40,911 nt of DNA from Gemmatimonadota bacterium (lineage in GTDB: Bacteria; Gemmatimonadota; Gemmatimonadetes; Gemmatimonadales; Gemmatimonadaceae): contig JARIEX010000014.1 of the NCBI GenBank assembly GCA_031127095.1, positions 1 through 40,911 of the forward strand. Direction: 5' to 3'. Positions 30,800 to 39,295 of this stretch are shown here, piece by piece. How positions within the stretch are numbered: position 1 is the stretch's first letter; each line of letters opens with the position of its first letter. The translations under genes and the position numbers were made by a program. The notes under the pieces are model-generated. The model saw only the letters and a list, made by a program, of their open reading frames with translations, ran no database searches and had not been told where the DNA came from.

Positions 30800-33744
30800 G
30801 TGAGGTTCAGCGCCCCGTCGCCCCGCGTCTGTTCCTGATCGATGGGTACGCCCTGATCTATCGCGCGTTCTTCGCGCTGATGACGCGGCCGCTCACCACC
30901 AGCCGCGGTGAGAACACCTCCGCCGCCTGGGGCATCGCGAATTTTCTGAAACGGTTGCTCGTCACCCACCAGCCCGAGTTGCTGGGCTGGGTGCATGACT
31001 CCGGCGCCACGTTCCGCGATGACTTGTATCCCGCGTACAAGGCCACCCGCGAGAAGCTGACCGACGAACTGCAGGCCGATTTCGATCAGGGGCTCGCGCG
31101 CATTCACCAGCTGTTGGCAGCCTACAGTATTCCCGTGCTGGCCGTGCCCGGCTTCGAGGCCGACGACGTGATCGGGACCCTTGCGAAGCAGGGCGCCGAG
31201 GCCGGGTACAATGTGGTCATCGTGTCGGGCGACAAGGACTTTCAGCAGCTCGTGCGTCCGGGCGTCTGGTTGCTCAACCCGGGACGTGGCGGGCCAGCCA
31301 GCGTCGAGGAACAGTGGGTCGGCGTCGAGAACGCCAACGACCGGCTGGGTGTCCCTCCCGAGCGGGTGATCGACTACCTCTCGCTCGTCGGTGACTCATC
31401 CGACAACGTGCCCGGGGTGAAAGGGATCGGCGAGAAAGGGGCGCAGGAACTCATTGCCCAGTTCGGCGCGCTCGAAGACATCATTGCCCACGCGCACGAG
31501 ATCACCAAGAAGCGTGCGCGTGAGGCGCTGCTCGCTCAGGAAGCCGAGGCGCGCCTATCCAAGCAGTTGGTCACGATTCGGTGTGATGTGCCGATCGCGC
31601 TGGATCCCGCGTCGCTGCAGCTGAGCGTGCCGGATGCGCAGGTGCTGCGACATCTGTATCTCGAGCTCGAGTTCACGTCGATGCTCAAGGATCTCGGGGG
31701 GAGTGCACTGGTGGCCGTCGCTCCGTCCGCGCCGGTACCCGTCGCCGGCGAATCGTCGGGGGTGGTGCCCGTGGTGACGGGTCGCCCGCCGGCGTTGCCC
31801 GTCGTCCTCGGGGAGAGTGGTGTTCCGGTGCTTCGGGATGCGCACTACGTCACCGTTGATACGCTGGACGCGCTCGAGCGGCTGCTGGCGCGCGTGCGCG
31901 CGGTGCCGTACATCGCGTTCGATACCGAAACGGTGTGTGATCCCGAGGCGCCCAACCGTATCGACGCCTTGCGTTCGCGTCTGGTTGGGTTGTCGATCGC
32001 AGTGGCCCCGGGCGAAGCCTACTATTTGCCGTTCACCCATCGGCATGACGATGGCAGCGGCAATCTGGCGCTGTTGTCGAATGATGCCGGGATTGCCGGT
32101 CGGCGGCTGAATGCCGGCGTGCCGGTGCCGACCAATCTGCCCGCGTTCGACAGCGCGGCGATGGCACCGTTGCGCGCGATGCTCGAAGATGCCTCCGTTG
32201 CCAAGATCGCGCAGAATGCGAAGTACGATGTGCTCGTGTTGCGCGGTGCCGGCGTGCGGGTGGCCGGACTCGTGTTCGATACCATGCTGGCCAGTTACGT
32301 CCTCGATCCGGGGCGCCGGTCGCACGGCATCGACCTGCTGGCGCTCGAGTTTCTCGGCCACACCATGACGGCGTATGAGCAGCTGTGTGGCAAGGGCCGC
32401 CAGCAGTTGCCGTTCGACGTCGTGCCGGTGGATGCCGCGCGCGACTATTCGTGCGAGGACGTGGACATCACGATGCGGCTGCGCGCCCTGCTGGAGCCGC
32501 AGCTCGAGGCGCACGGCATGTCCGCGCTGTTCCGCGATGTCGAGGTGCCGCTGGTCGGGGTGCTGGCCCAGATGGAATGGGACGGCATTGCGATCGATCT
32601 GTCGTGGTTTGCGTCGTTGAAGACGCGCTTCCAGAGCGAACGGGAGCGCGTGGAGCGGTTGATCTACACGGAGGCGGGCGAGGAGTTCAACATCAACTCC
32701 AATCCGAAGCTGCGCGTGATTCTGTTCGAGAAGCTCGGTTTGCCGGTGAAGAAAAAAACCGCGACCGGGCCGAGTACGGATGCCAGCGTGCTGCAGGAGC
32801 TGGCCGATGAGGGGCACGTGTTGCCGACGTTGCTCATGGAGTATCGCGAGATTTTCAAGCTGGAGGGCACGTACATCGATGCGTTGCCGAAGCTCGTTCA
32901 TCCGCGCGATCACCGGTTGCATACGTCCTTCAATCAGACAGTCGCCGCGACCGGTCGGCTGTCGTCCAGTGATCCGAACCTGCAGAACATCCCGAACCGT
33001 CGGGAGCTGGGGCGCGACATCCGCCGTGGCTTCGTGCCGGAGAACGGATGGAAATTGCTCAGCGCGGACTATTCGCAGATCGAGCTCCGGCTGCTGGCGC
33101 ACTTGTCGGGCGATCCGGCTTTCGTGACGGCGTTCAAGGCGGGCGGTGACATTCACCGGCAAACCGCGGCGATCATCTTCGGCGTCGACGCGGCCGATGT
33201 GACCGGTGAGATGCGGGCCCGTGCGAAGACGATCAATTTCGCCACGATCTACGGGCAGGGGGCACATGCGCTGTCGCGGCAACTCAAGATCGCCAACAGC
33301 GAGGCCAAGCGGTTTATCGACACCTATTTCGAGCGGTTCGCCGGCGTGAAGGCGTTTCTCGACCGCTGTGTGGTGGAGGCGAAGGACAAGGGATACGCCG
33401 AGACCCTGTTCCACCGCCGGCGCTACATCCCGGAGCTGCGTGAGCGGAACCACAACATGCGGGCCTTCGGAGAGCGTGTGGCGGCGAACGCGCCGATTCA
33501 GGGGTCCGCCGCCGATCTGATCAAGATCGCGATGATCCGGGTGCAGCGGGCGCTGGCCAGCGAGGGGCTCGCGTCGCGGATGCTGCTGCAGGTGCACGAT
33601 GAACTGGTGTTCGAACTGCCGGCGGAGGAGCAGGTGCCGTTGGCCGCGTTGGTGAAACGGGAGATGGAGTCGGCGGCCACCCTAAGTGTGCCCCTCCTGG
33701 TCGAGATGGGGATCGGTGACGATTGGGTGGCCGCCAAGTCCTGA
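30796..33744 (+). CDS. polA: DNA polymerase I
   Basis: 982 residues, full-length three-domain enzyme for lagging-strand maturation and repair. The 5' nuclease domain is residues 1-300 (LFLIDGYALIYRAFFAL, GFEADDVIGTLA, VSGDKDFQQLV, GDSSDNVPGVKGIGEKGA). The 3'-5' exonuclease domain has the intact FDTET at about 375-379 and later YSCEDVDITMRL, so proofreading is probably active. The polymerase domain has TGRLSSSDPNLQNIPNR, SADYSQIELRLLAHLSGD (about 757-774), RAKTINFATIYGQGAHAL and the terminal QVHDELVFELP. The GTG at 30796 overlaps the upstream TGA. The open frame extends earlier, but homology begins a few residues after this GTG. Confidence 0.96.
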   Translation: MSEVQRPVAPRLFLIDGYALIYRAFFALMTRPLTTSRGENTSAAWGIANFLKRLLVTHQPELLGWVHDSGATFRDDLYPAYKATREKLTDELQADFDQGLARIHQLLAAYSIPVLAVPGFEADDVIGTLAKQGAEAGYNVVIVSGDKDFQQLVRPGVWLLNPGRGGPASVEEQWVGVENANDRLGVPPERVIDYLSLVGDSSDNVPGVKGIGEKGAQELIAQFGALEDIIAHAHEITKKRAREALLAQEAEARLSKQLVTIRCDVPIALDPASLQLSVPDAQVLRHLYLELEFTSMLKDLGGSALVAVAPSAPVPVAGESSGVVPVVTGRPPALPVVLGESGVPVLRDAHYVTVDTLDALERLLARVRAVPYIAFDTETVCDPEAPNRIDALRSRLVGLSIAVAPGEAYYLPFTHRHDDGSGNLALLSNDAGIAGRRLNAGVPVPTNLPAFDSAAMAPLRAMLEDASVAKIAQNAKYDVLVLRGAGVRVAGLVFDTMLASYVLDPGRRSHGIDLLALEFLGHTMTAYEQLCGKGRQQLPFDVVPVDAARDYSCEDVDITMRLRALLEPQLEAHGMSALFRDVEVPLVGVLAQMEWDGIAIDLSWFASLKTRFQSERERVERLIYTEAGEEFNINSNPKLRVILFEKLGLPVKKKTATGPSTDASVLQELADEGHVLPTLLMEYREIFKLEGTYIDALPKLVHPRDHRLHTSFNQTVAATGRLSSSDPNLQNIPNRRELGRDIRRGFVPENGWKLLSADYSQIELRLLAHLSGDPAFVTAFKAGGDIHRQTAAIIFGVDAADVTGEMRARAKTINFATIYGQGAHALSRQLKIANSEAKRFIDTYFERFAGVKAFLDRCVVEAKDKGYAETLFHRRRYIPELRERNHNMRAFGERVAANAPIQGSAADLIKIAMIRVQRALASEGLASRMLLQVHDELVFELPAEEQVPLAALVKREMESAATLSVPLLVEMGIGDDWVAAKS

Positions 33745-33998
33745 TGCAGGAGGGGCTTGCTTCGATTCGCGTGCCTGTCTCGTTGCAATGTGCATGAAGT
33801 CGGGGGCGCTGCGAGAGACATTCCTTGCGGAAACCCCGGAATGTTTGTTGTAAAGCGTTTATGCGTAACGTCTTACGTTTTCAGGAATGCTGCGGCATCG
33901 AGGTTGCACTACGGTATGGTGTCGCGGGGTGCATGCCCCGCTCTCCCATGCCGATGCTTCAGGCGATGATGTCCGAAGCGGATCCTCGAGGAACCCAT
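33745..33998. other. Intergenic region before the pilin gene, with two inverted repeats
   Basis: No gene is seen. ACATTCC (33818-33824) and GGAATGT (33838-33844) form a perfect 7-bp inverted repeat followed by T/G-rich sequence. It could terminate polA transcription or act as an operator. CGTAA/TTACG at 33864-33877 is a second, smaller palindrome. The stretch 33838-33890 is clearly more AT-rich than the flanks, so the pilin promoter probably lies here. A TTGTAA at 33848 is a weak -35 candidate without a good -10. Confidence 0.45.
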
Positions 33999-34388
33999 AT
34001 GACAACATTTCGCGCGCGCCGCGGATTCACGCTGATCGAACTGCTGATTGTCGTGGTCGTGATCGGCATTCTTGCCGCCTTGGCCATTCCCAAGTTCCGG
34101 GAGACAAAGGGCAAGGCGTACGCCGGGACGCTGAAAAGCGACCTGAAGAATCTGGCGTCCATGCAGGAAGACTACTTCTACTACAACGAGTCGTACGCGA
34201 ACTCGACCTCGCTGCTGAGTTTTGCCGGCACGAACGGGGTGACGATCACCATCGTGGAAGCCGACGGGCGCGGGTGGTCTGCCACCTCGACCCACCCGGC
34301 GGCGTATCCGCTTACCTGCGCGGTGTTCTACGGTCAGGCGGCCCCTGTTGCATCAGCGACCGCAGAAGGCATTATTCACTGTCAGTAA
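33999..34388 (+). CDS. Type IV pilin-like (prepilin) protein
   Basis: 129 residues. A class III prepilin signal is evident: short basic leader MTTFRARRG, then F10-TLIELLIVVVVIGILAALAIPKF, with cleavage after Gly9 and the conserved Glu at mature position 5 (E14). The globular part is small, and Cys107 and Cys128 near the C-terminus could form a disulfide (D-region-like). GAGGAA lies five bases before the ATG at 33999. No pilus assembly, secretion or prepilin peptidase gene is in the window, so it is an orphan subunit: major pilin, minor pilin or pseudopilin. It is the first plus-strand gene after polA. Confidence 0.88.
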   Translation: MTTFRARRGFTLIELLIVVVVIGILAALAIPKFRETKGKAYAGTLKSDLKNLASMQEDYFYYNESYANSTSLLSFAGTNGVTITIVEADGRGWSATSTHPAAYPLTCAVFYGQAAPVASATAEGIIHCQ

Positions 34389-34538
34389 GATCATCATCTA
34401 TACTGTAATAAGCCACAATAGCGACATCTGACGCACACACACGAGTTTCAATTCACCATAGCCGCTGACCCGGATCCACACCGCCGGGCCGAGCGGCTTC
34501 GTGCTGTCACTTTTGCCTTTGGCGCCCGGGAGTTCCGG

Positions 34539-34802
34539 ATGCGGAAGGCCGGGATGATTCACGCCATGGACGGCGGGCTCTGGTTGCACCGGCACGTCTG
34601 GCTGGGTCAGCCCATGGTCCACTTTGTAAGTACCGATCGCGATCGCCTGCTTCAGTACGGAGACGCCGTCGGCATTCCGGCGCGTCGTCTCCAGTACAAG
34701 CCGCTTCGCGATCCGCGCACCGCCGTGCGCCGCGAGGCGTGGCACTGGGATCTTGGCGGCCCCGTGTATCCCCCGTTCGACGAGCGCTTGCTCGCCGACT
34801 GA
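34539..34802 (+). CDS. Small unknown protein, 5' end uncertain
   Basis: 87 residues, not confidently recognised. Strong third-position G/C bias and a patterned sequence (RLLQYGDAVGIPARRLQYKPLRDP, then REAWHWDLGGPVYPPFDERL) suggest a real coding region. It weakly recalls short proteins of the DUF4031 kind, but I do not claim membership. In-frame reading continues upstream without stop to about 34425 (ADPDPHRRAERLRAVTFAFG) but has no ATG, GTG or TTG, so the start could be atypical or the gene degraded. It lies between the pilin gene and the convergent acyltransferase gene. Confidence 0.45.
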   Translation: MRKAGMIHAMDGGLWLHRHVWLGQPMVHFVSTDRDRLLQYGDAVGIPARRLQYKPLRDPRTAVRREAWHWDLGGPVYPPFDERLLAD

Positions 34803-34819
34803 CGCGGGATCGGCGGGAA

Positions 34820-36193
34820 TCAGCCGGCTGCTCGGTCCGCGGCCAAGCGGTCCAAAGCGAACGCTTCCTGACGGATGGCATCGGCCTCGGCCAACAGCGC
34901 CGATTGCAGGGCCGGGGTGCGTCGGAAGTTGACATACGCCTGCGCGCGGCTGCGCGCCCGCCGGGTCCGGTCGCCGTAGCGCAGGTCGCTACCGGCTGAG
35001 GGGATGAGTGTGAGCAGGAAGCCCAGCGCCCACCACCGGCCGGCCACCGAGGCGACCAGCGCCGTTTCGACCGCGTACGTGATCAGGACCAGCAGAAATC
35101 CGAGTACCATCGTCCGCATGGCCGGTTCATCGAGTGACCGCACGTTCTGTGTGGCCAGCCGCCGTGCCAGTTGGATCGGGGCGAAATGGGTGATTCGACC
35201 CCACAGGCCGATCGGGGCGATGAGCAGCGCCAGCATGGCCTCCCGGGCGGCGAACCGGATGCCGTCACGGGCCCCGGCACTGATGGCGATATCGTGCGGG
35301 TCGATGTCCCGCGCATCGAGATCGGCGCGGAAGGCGCGTACGCGCGCTTCGAAAGCTGTGATGCGCCGGTCGATCTCCTGATCATCCTGGCGTCGCAGGG
35401 TGGCATGCACGCGGTCGAGCCGGCGCACCAGGGCAAGGCTTCTTCCCAGGGGCGCCGTCCCTTCGGAAATCGACGGCGTCGGTTCGAGCAGCGCCACCAG
35501 CGTGCTCCCCAACTGCTGGAGTCGCGCGGCATCCTCGGCCGACTCGAAGTTGAGCGTGACCCCGGCGAGTCGATCGGCCACCAGCTGGGTCAGGGTGGCT
35601 ACCGAGACGCCGGCATCGACGAGCGGATCGACGACAATGGGTTCACCCACCTGCAGCAGCACCCGCGAGCGGGGGGACTCCTTACGCTCGAACAACAGGC
35701 CGATCGGCACGATGCGGACGCCCCGCACCCCGTGCTGCTGATAGGCCTGCAGTGTCATCCGGGCGAGCCCTGTGCGCAGGGGGGCCAGTTGCGGCAGGTC
35801 ATGGCTCTTCCCCTCGGGGAAGATGACGATCGCCGCCTCGTCAGCGAGAGCCTGGGCGACCGCTTCGAAGGCGGCCACGTTGCGGTCGATGCCGGAGGGC
35901 TTGTCCGAAGTCGCCGCCGATTCGTCGCTGGCGCGCCGTAGCGGCACGACGCCAACGGTGCGCAGGAGCGCTGCGGCCAGCGGGTTGGCGAAGATCGTCG
36001 CCTTCGCCGTGAAGCGCACTCGCCGCGGCACTACCGTGCCCACGATCAGGGCATCGACGAGCGCGTTGGGGTGGTTGACGGCGAGAAACACTGGACCGCG
36101 CGTTGGAATCCGCGCGATCCCGTCGGCGATGATCGAGCGGTAGTACCAGCGCAGCGCGATGCCGACGACGGGCTTGAGCGTGTCGTAGAGCAT
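34820..36193 (-). CDS. PlsC-like glycerolipid acyltransferase
   Basis: 457 residues. The acyltransferase block is in the N-terminal half: VNHPNALVDALIVG (H41 and D47, the HX5D variant seen in a GPAT/DHAPAT-like subgroup), VRFTAKATIFANP, LRTVGVVPLRR, IVIFPEGKSHDLPQLAPLRTGLARM and VRIVPIGLLFERK. The reaction is probably acylation of a glycerol-phosphate-type acceptor at the membrane. The C-terminal third has two or three hydrophobic helices (ML...LIAPIGLWG, MVLGFLLVLITYAVETALVASVAG, WALGFLLTLIP) and a basic tail. It is 22 bp downstream of the UMF1 transporter gene, so probably co-transcribed. The exact acceptor is unknown. Confidence 0.85.
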   Translation of the reverse strand: MLYDTLKPVVGIALRWYYRSIIADGIARIPTRGPVFLAVNHPNALVDALIVGTVVPRRVRFTAKATIFANPLAAALLRTVGVVPLRRASDESAATSDKPSGIDRNVAAFEAVAQALADEAAIVIFPEGKSHDLPQLAPLRTGLARMTLQAYQQHGVRGVRIVPIGLLFERKESPRSRVLLQVGEPIVVDPLVDAGVSVATLTQLVADRLAGVTLNFESAEDAARLQQLGSTLVALLEPTPSISEGTAPLGRSLALVRRLDRVHATLRRQDDQEIDRRITAFEARVRAFRADLDARDIDPHDIAISAGARDGIRFAAREAMLALLIAPIGLWGRITHFAPIQLARRLATQNVRSLDEPAMRTMVLGFLLVLITYAVETALVASVAGRWWALGFLLTLIPSAGSDLRYGDRTRRARSRAQAYVNFRRTPALQSALLAEADAIRQEAFALDRLAADRAAG

Positions 36194-36215
36194 CAGCGCT
36201 GCACCATTCGCCGCA

Positions 36216-37583
36216 TCACACGCTGCGCAGTTGCCGGTCGGCGTCGCGTGCCGCGCGCTCGCCTTCCTTCACGTTCACCGCGGCGAGCAGCGCACCACCG
36301 ACGACGAAGAAGCCGATGACCCACAGAATCGCACCACGGCTGCTCCCGGTTTCTCCGATCGCGATGGCGAACAGGAGCGGACCGAAAATCCCGCCGAACT
36401 TTTCGAACACAGAGTAAAAACCGAAGAACTCGCCGCTCTTGTGTTTCGGCACCATGCTCGCGAACAGCGACCGGCTCAACGCCTGCGTGCCGCCCTGCAC
36501 CAGCCCAACCATCACTGCCAGTCCGTAGAACTCGGCTTCAGTGTGGATGCCGTACGCATAAATGCAAATGCCGGTATAGGCCACGAGCCCGATAAAAATC
36601 GACAGTTTGGCGCCGAGTTTTCCGGCCAGCGTGCCGAAGGCGAACGCGCACGGGATGCCGACGAACTGTACGAGCAGAATCGCCTTGATCAGCGCCGGGC
36701 GCTCGATGCCGATTTCGGTGCCGAACGCCGTCGCCATCTTGATGATCGTCTGAATGCCGTCGTTGTAGATGGTGAACGCGATCATCGCGAGAAAGGCTTG
36801 CTTGTACACGCGCATTTCGCGCAGCGTTTCCCCGAGCCGTGTGAAGGCGACGGCGAACGGATTGGCGGTGGAGCCTTCATCGGATTCCACCGTGCGCGGC
36901 GGTTCGGGCACGGTGCGCAGCACCGGGATCGAGAACAGCAGCCACCACACGCCCACCGAGATAAAGGCCAGCCGGACAGGCAGCGTGGCCTGCTGAGGGG
37001 TGAGTCCCTCGCCGCTGGGCAATCCGATCAGCCCGGGGTTGCTGATCCACGCGAGGTTGATCGCCAACAGGACACCGCCACCGACGTAGCCGATGGCATA
37101 CGCAGCCGTCGAGACACGGTCGATCTCTTCGTCGCTGGCGATATGCGGCAGGAGCGCCTCGTAGAACGTCATGCTGCCGGTCGCGCCCGCGATGGAGAGC
37201 ACGAAGAGCGCCGAGGCAAAGACCAACTCGCCGTGGTCGATGAAGAACATGGCCGACGTGGCCACCACACCGATGAGCATGAACGCCACGAGGAATCGCT
37301 TCTTGGCGGCTTTGAAATCGGCGACGGCGCCCAGTATCGGGGCGAGCACCGCGATGACGATCGCGGCGACCGTATTCGCGTAGCCCAACGATTGGGCTGC
37401 TGCCTCAGGTGTGCGCCCCGCTCCCGCGACCTGCATGTAGTAAATCGGGAACACGGCGGTGGTAATGACGGTCTGCATGGCGGAGACGGCCCAGTCGTAC
37501 ATCGCCCACGCCCGCAACTCGGGACGATGCAGCCCCAGGGCGTTTAACCATCGGCGTCCGGGTGCCTGGGTGGCATTAGCCAT
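36216..37583 (-). CDS. UMF1/Atg22-type MFS transporter
   Basis: 455 residues, about 12 hydrophobic helices. The N-terminal RAWAMYDWAVSAMQTVITTAVFPIYY and later GSMTFYEALLPHIASDEEIDRVSTAAYAIGYVGGG are hallmarks of the UMF1 family (related to yeast Atg22, an effluxer of amino acids from the vacuole). Other conserved pieces: FAFGTLAGKLGAKLS, LVQGGTQALSRSLFASMVPKHKSGEFFGFYSVFEKFGG. Function in bacteria is not well established, and amino-acid or metabolite export is inference. The ATG at 37583 is 57 bp from a divergent lipoprotein gene. It shares its operon with the acyltransferase gene. Confidence 0.88.
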   Translation of the reverse strand: MANATQAPGRRWLNALGLHRPELRAWAMYDWAVSAMQTVITTAVFPIYYMQVAGAGRTPEAAAQSLGYANTVAAIVIAVLAPILGAVADFKAAKKRFLVAFMLIGVVATSAMFFIDHGELVFASALFVLSIAGATGSMTFYEALLPHIASDEEIDRVSTAAYAIGYVGGGVLLAINLAWISNPGLIGLPSGEGLTPQQATLPVRLAFISVGVWWLLFSIPVLRTVPEPPRTVESDEGSTANPFAVAFTRLGETLREMRVYKQAFLAMIAFTIYNDGIQTIIKMATAFGTEIGIERPALIKAILLVQFVGIPCAFAFGTLAGKLGAKLSIFIGLVAYTGICIYAYGIHTEAEFYGLAVMVGLVQGGTQALSRSLFASMVPKHKSGEFFGFYSVFEKFGGIFGPLLFAIAIGETGSSRGAILWVIGFFVVGGALLAAVNVKEGERAARDADRQLRSV

Positions 37584-37640
37584 GTGTCGGCTCCGGCAGG
37601 TGTCTCGTTTTGGGCGTCGTCATGCGGCAGATTTAACACT

Positions 37641-38609
37641 GTGAACACCCTCCCGCTGTCCCGCGCGCTGTTTGGCCGCCGGGTGATCGCCTTGGCGATG
37701 ACCGTGTGGCTGGCCGCCGGCTGTGACCGCCAACCCCCGACGCCCTTGGGGGATTCGACGGCTGTCGGCGATTCGTCGCGCGCAGCCGGCCGGGAGCTGC
37801 TGCCCGTGACCGGTTCCGGGTGGGACGACGGGTTGGGCCCGTTCCTGGTGTTGCCGACGGTCGACGATGGCCTGATGGCGGGTTCGTTCCTGCGCCCGGA
37901 GGCCACGGAGTTGACGGTGGGGGACACGGTCGGGGTCGGTGCCGCCGCGGCGGATGGCCGGATCGAGCTGTTTTCGCGCGGTGGTCCGGTGGGCTGGGCA
38001 CGCCTCTCCGTCGAGCCGGCAGCATCGGTCGATGCCGGATGCACCGCGTGGCCGGTGGCTCGTCTGACGCGTGATGCGGGGGGGGCGGTGGTGCCGTGGA
38101 CGGTGGCGTTCGCGGCGGGCCGGGTTGAGTCGATTCCGCTCGATTCCATCGAGGGCTTTACGCCGCGGGATTCCACGCGACTGGCCACGGAGCTCACCCG
38201 ACTCGCGTCGGCGCTGCCGGATGATACGAGCCGCACGTTCCGCGGGCTGCCGTTCGTGGTGCTGCGCGCATGGCGATCGCGTGGTCTTGATACGGCGTTC
38301 GTGGTGGCCACGCTGGCCCGACGGGTCAATCAGGAAGACGCGCCAAAAGAAGAGCGACTCGTGCTGGTCGTCGATGCGATCGGCAACGATCCGAAACGCT
38401 GGACCGTGGCGTGGCATGAGCGCGCATCGGGGAGTGAAGACGAACTGGTCGTCGCCGAACCTTTGCTGGCGTTCCGTACCATGGGCGCGCGTGATCCGCG
38501 TCTGCTCTTCGGACGTGATGACGGTGTCGCCCTCAGTGCGGCCGTGCTGTCGCGCGAATCCAGCGGATGGCGTGTGCTCTGGGAAAGCGCGATGGTCGGC
38601 TGCAATTGA
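37641..38609 (+). CDS. Unknown lipoprotein
   Basis: 322 residues. From the GTG at 37641 there is a short basic N-region, a hydrophobic stretch (RVIALAMTVWLAAGC) and a perfect LAAGC lipobox. No known domain is recognised. A Ser/Thr/Asp-rich segment follows the Cys, then an alternating beta-like body with GVGAAAADGRIELFSRGGPVGWARLSVEP. The C-terminus holds one Cys (VGCN). The frame is open upstream to 37584, but only this start gives a normal lipoprotein signal. Its TGA overlaps the next gene's TTG, which suggests that the two proteins act together in the envelope. Confidence 0.72.
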   Translation: MNTLPLSRALFGRRVIALAMTVWLAAGCDRQPPTPLGDSTAVGDSSRAAGRELLPVTGSGWDDGLGPFLVLPTVDDGLMAGSFLRPEATELTVGDTVGVGAAAADGRIELFSRGGPVGWARLSVEPAASVDAGCTAWPVARLTRDAGGAVVPWTVAFAAGRVESIPLDSIEGFTPRDSTRLATELTRLASALPDDTSRTFRGLPFVVLRAWRSRGLDTAFVVATLARRVNQEDAPKEERLVLVVDAIGNDPKRWTVAWHERASGSEDELVVAEPLLAFRTMGARDPRLLFGRDDGVALSAAVLSRESSGWRVLWESAMVGCN

Positions 38610-39229
38610 GCCGCTCTACGCTGCTGGTGTTGGGGCTGGTGCTGTCGGCGATGTCGCGGGTGTCGGCGGCCGCCGTGGCGCCCGCGTGCGATGCGTCGGC
38701 GTGGCAGCGCGCCTTCCGACAGTACGTGGCGCGCTATCCGGCGGCTGGGGCTGCCGACCTCTACAAGCTCGCGCACCATGGCATCATGGGCAGCGAACAT
38801 GCTGTGCGTGACACGGTGCCGGTCCGCGCGTGGATGACACGTGAACTGGCACAGCTCGCGGCCGGGACGATGACGCGCACAAATCCCGTGGATGATCCGC
38901 TGATCGAGATTCTGCCCCCCGATGGCCGCTTTGTGCGCGTGCATCTGCGTCCCTTCGTGGCGCGCCGCGGTGACACGGAGGCGCTGCTGCGGGCGTTCGT
39001 GGCCACGGCGAACGAGGCACGCGGTGATACCGCACAGTTTGCCTGCGCCGAGCAGGCGTTGCGCGCGTTACCGGACGTGGCGATCAGCGCGGCGTCGCGT
39101 GCGTTCATCGCCAACAGGCGACGCGCCGGATTTCCCGCCGTGCACCATGCTGATGCATACGAACGTGCGTACGGTCCGGCGTATCGCGTGGTCGCGGCAC
39201 GCCGCGCGGCGGCGCTCACGGCGAAATAG
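38606..39229 (+). CDS. Unknown secreted protein
   Basis: 207 residues. I start it at the TTG at 38606, which overlaps the previous TGA as TTGA and gives a signal peptide (LSRSTLLVLGLVLSAMSRVSAAA). The mature part is conserved-looking and helical, with ADLYKLAHHGIMGSEHAVRD, PVDDPLIEILPPDGRFVRVHLRPFVARRGDTEALLRAFVATANEARGD and PAVHHADAYERAYGPAYRVV. I recall similar unnamed proteins but cannot name a family. A longer GTG/ATG start at 38567 would remove the signal and overlap the lipoprotein, so it is less likely. It is probably co-expressed with the preceding lipoprotein. Confidence 0.68.
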   Translation: MSRSTLLVLGLVLSAMSRVSAAAVAPACDASAWQRAFRQYVARYPAAGAADLYKLAHHGIMGSEHAVRDTVPVRAWMTRELAQLAAGTMTRTNPVDDPLIEILPPDGRFVRVHLRPFVARRGDTEALLRAFVATANEARGDTAQFACAEQALRALPDVAISAASRAFIANRRRAGFPAVHHADAYERAYGPAYRVVAARRAAALTAK

Positions 39230-39295
39230 CCATCGCGTCGGGCGAAAAATGCAAGGCGTGGAATTCGTGTCGGTGGCCGCATAGAATCCGCGCAC

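Noticed and set aside
31555-33597. 680-residue minus-strand frame
   Set aside because: Lies antisense within polA; composition (His, Arg, Gln rich) is that of a shadow.
33905-33935. Sigma-54 promoter before the pilin gene (TGG...TGC)
   Set aside because: The distance between the GG and GC elements is 11 bases, not 10, and the rest of the consensus is absent.
36231-37547. 438-residue plus-strand frame
   Set aside because: Antisense to the UMF1 transporter, whose membrane-protein pattern is unambiguous.
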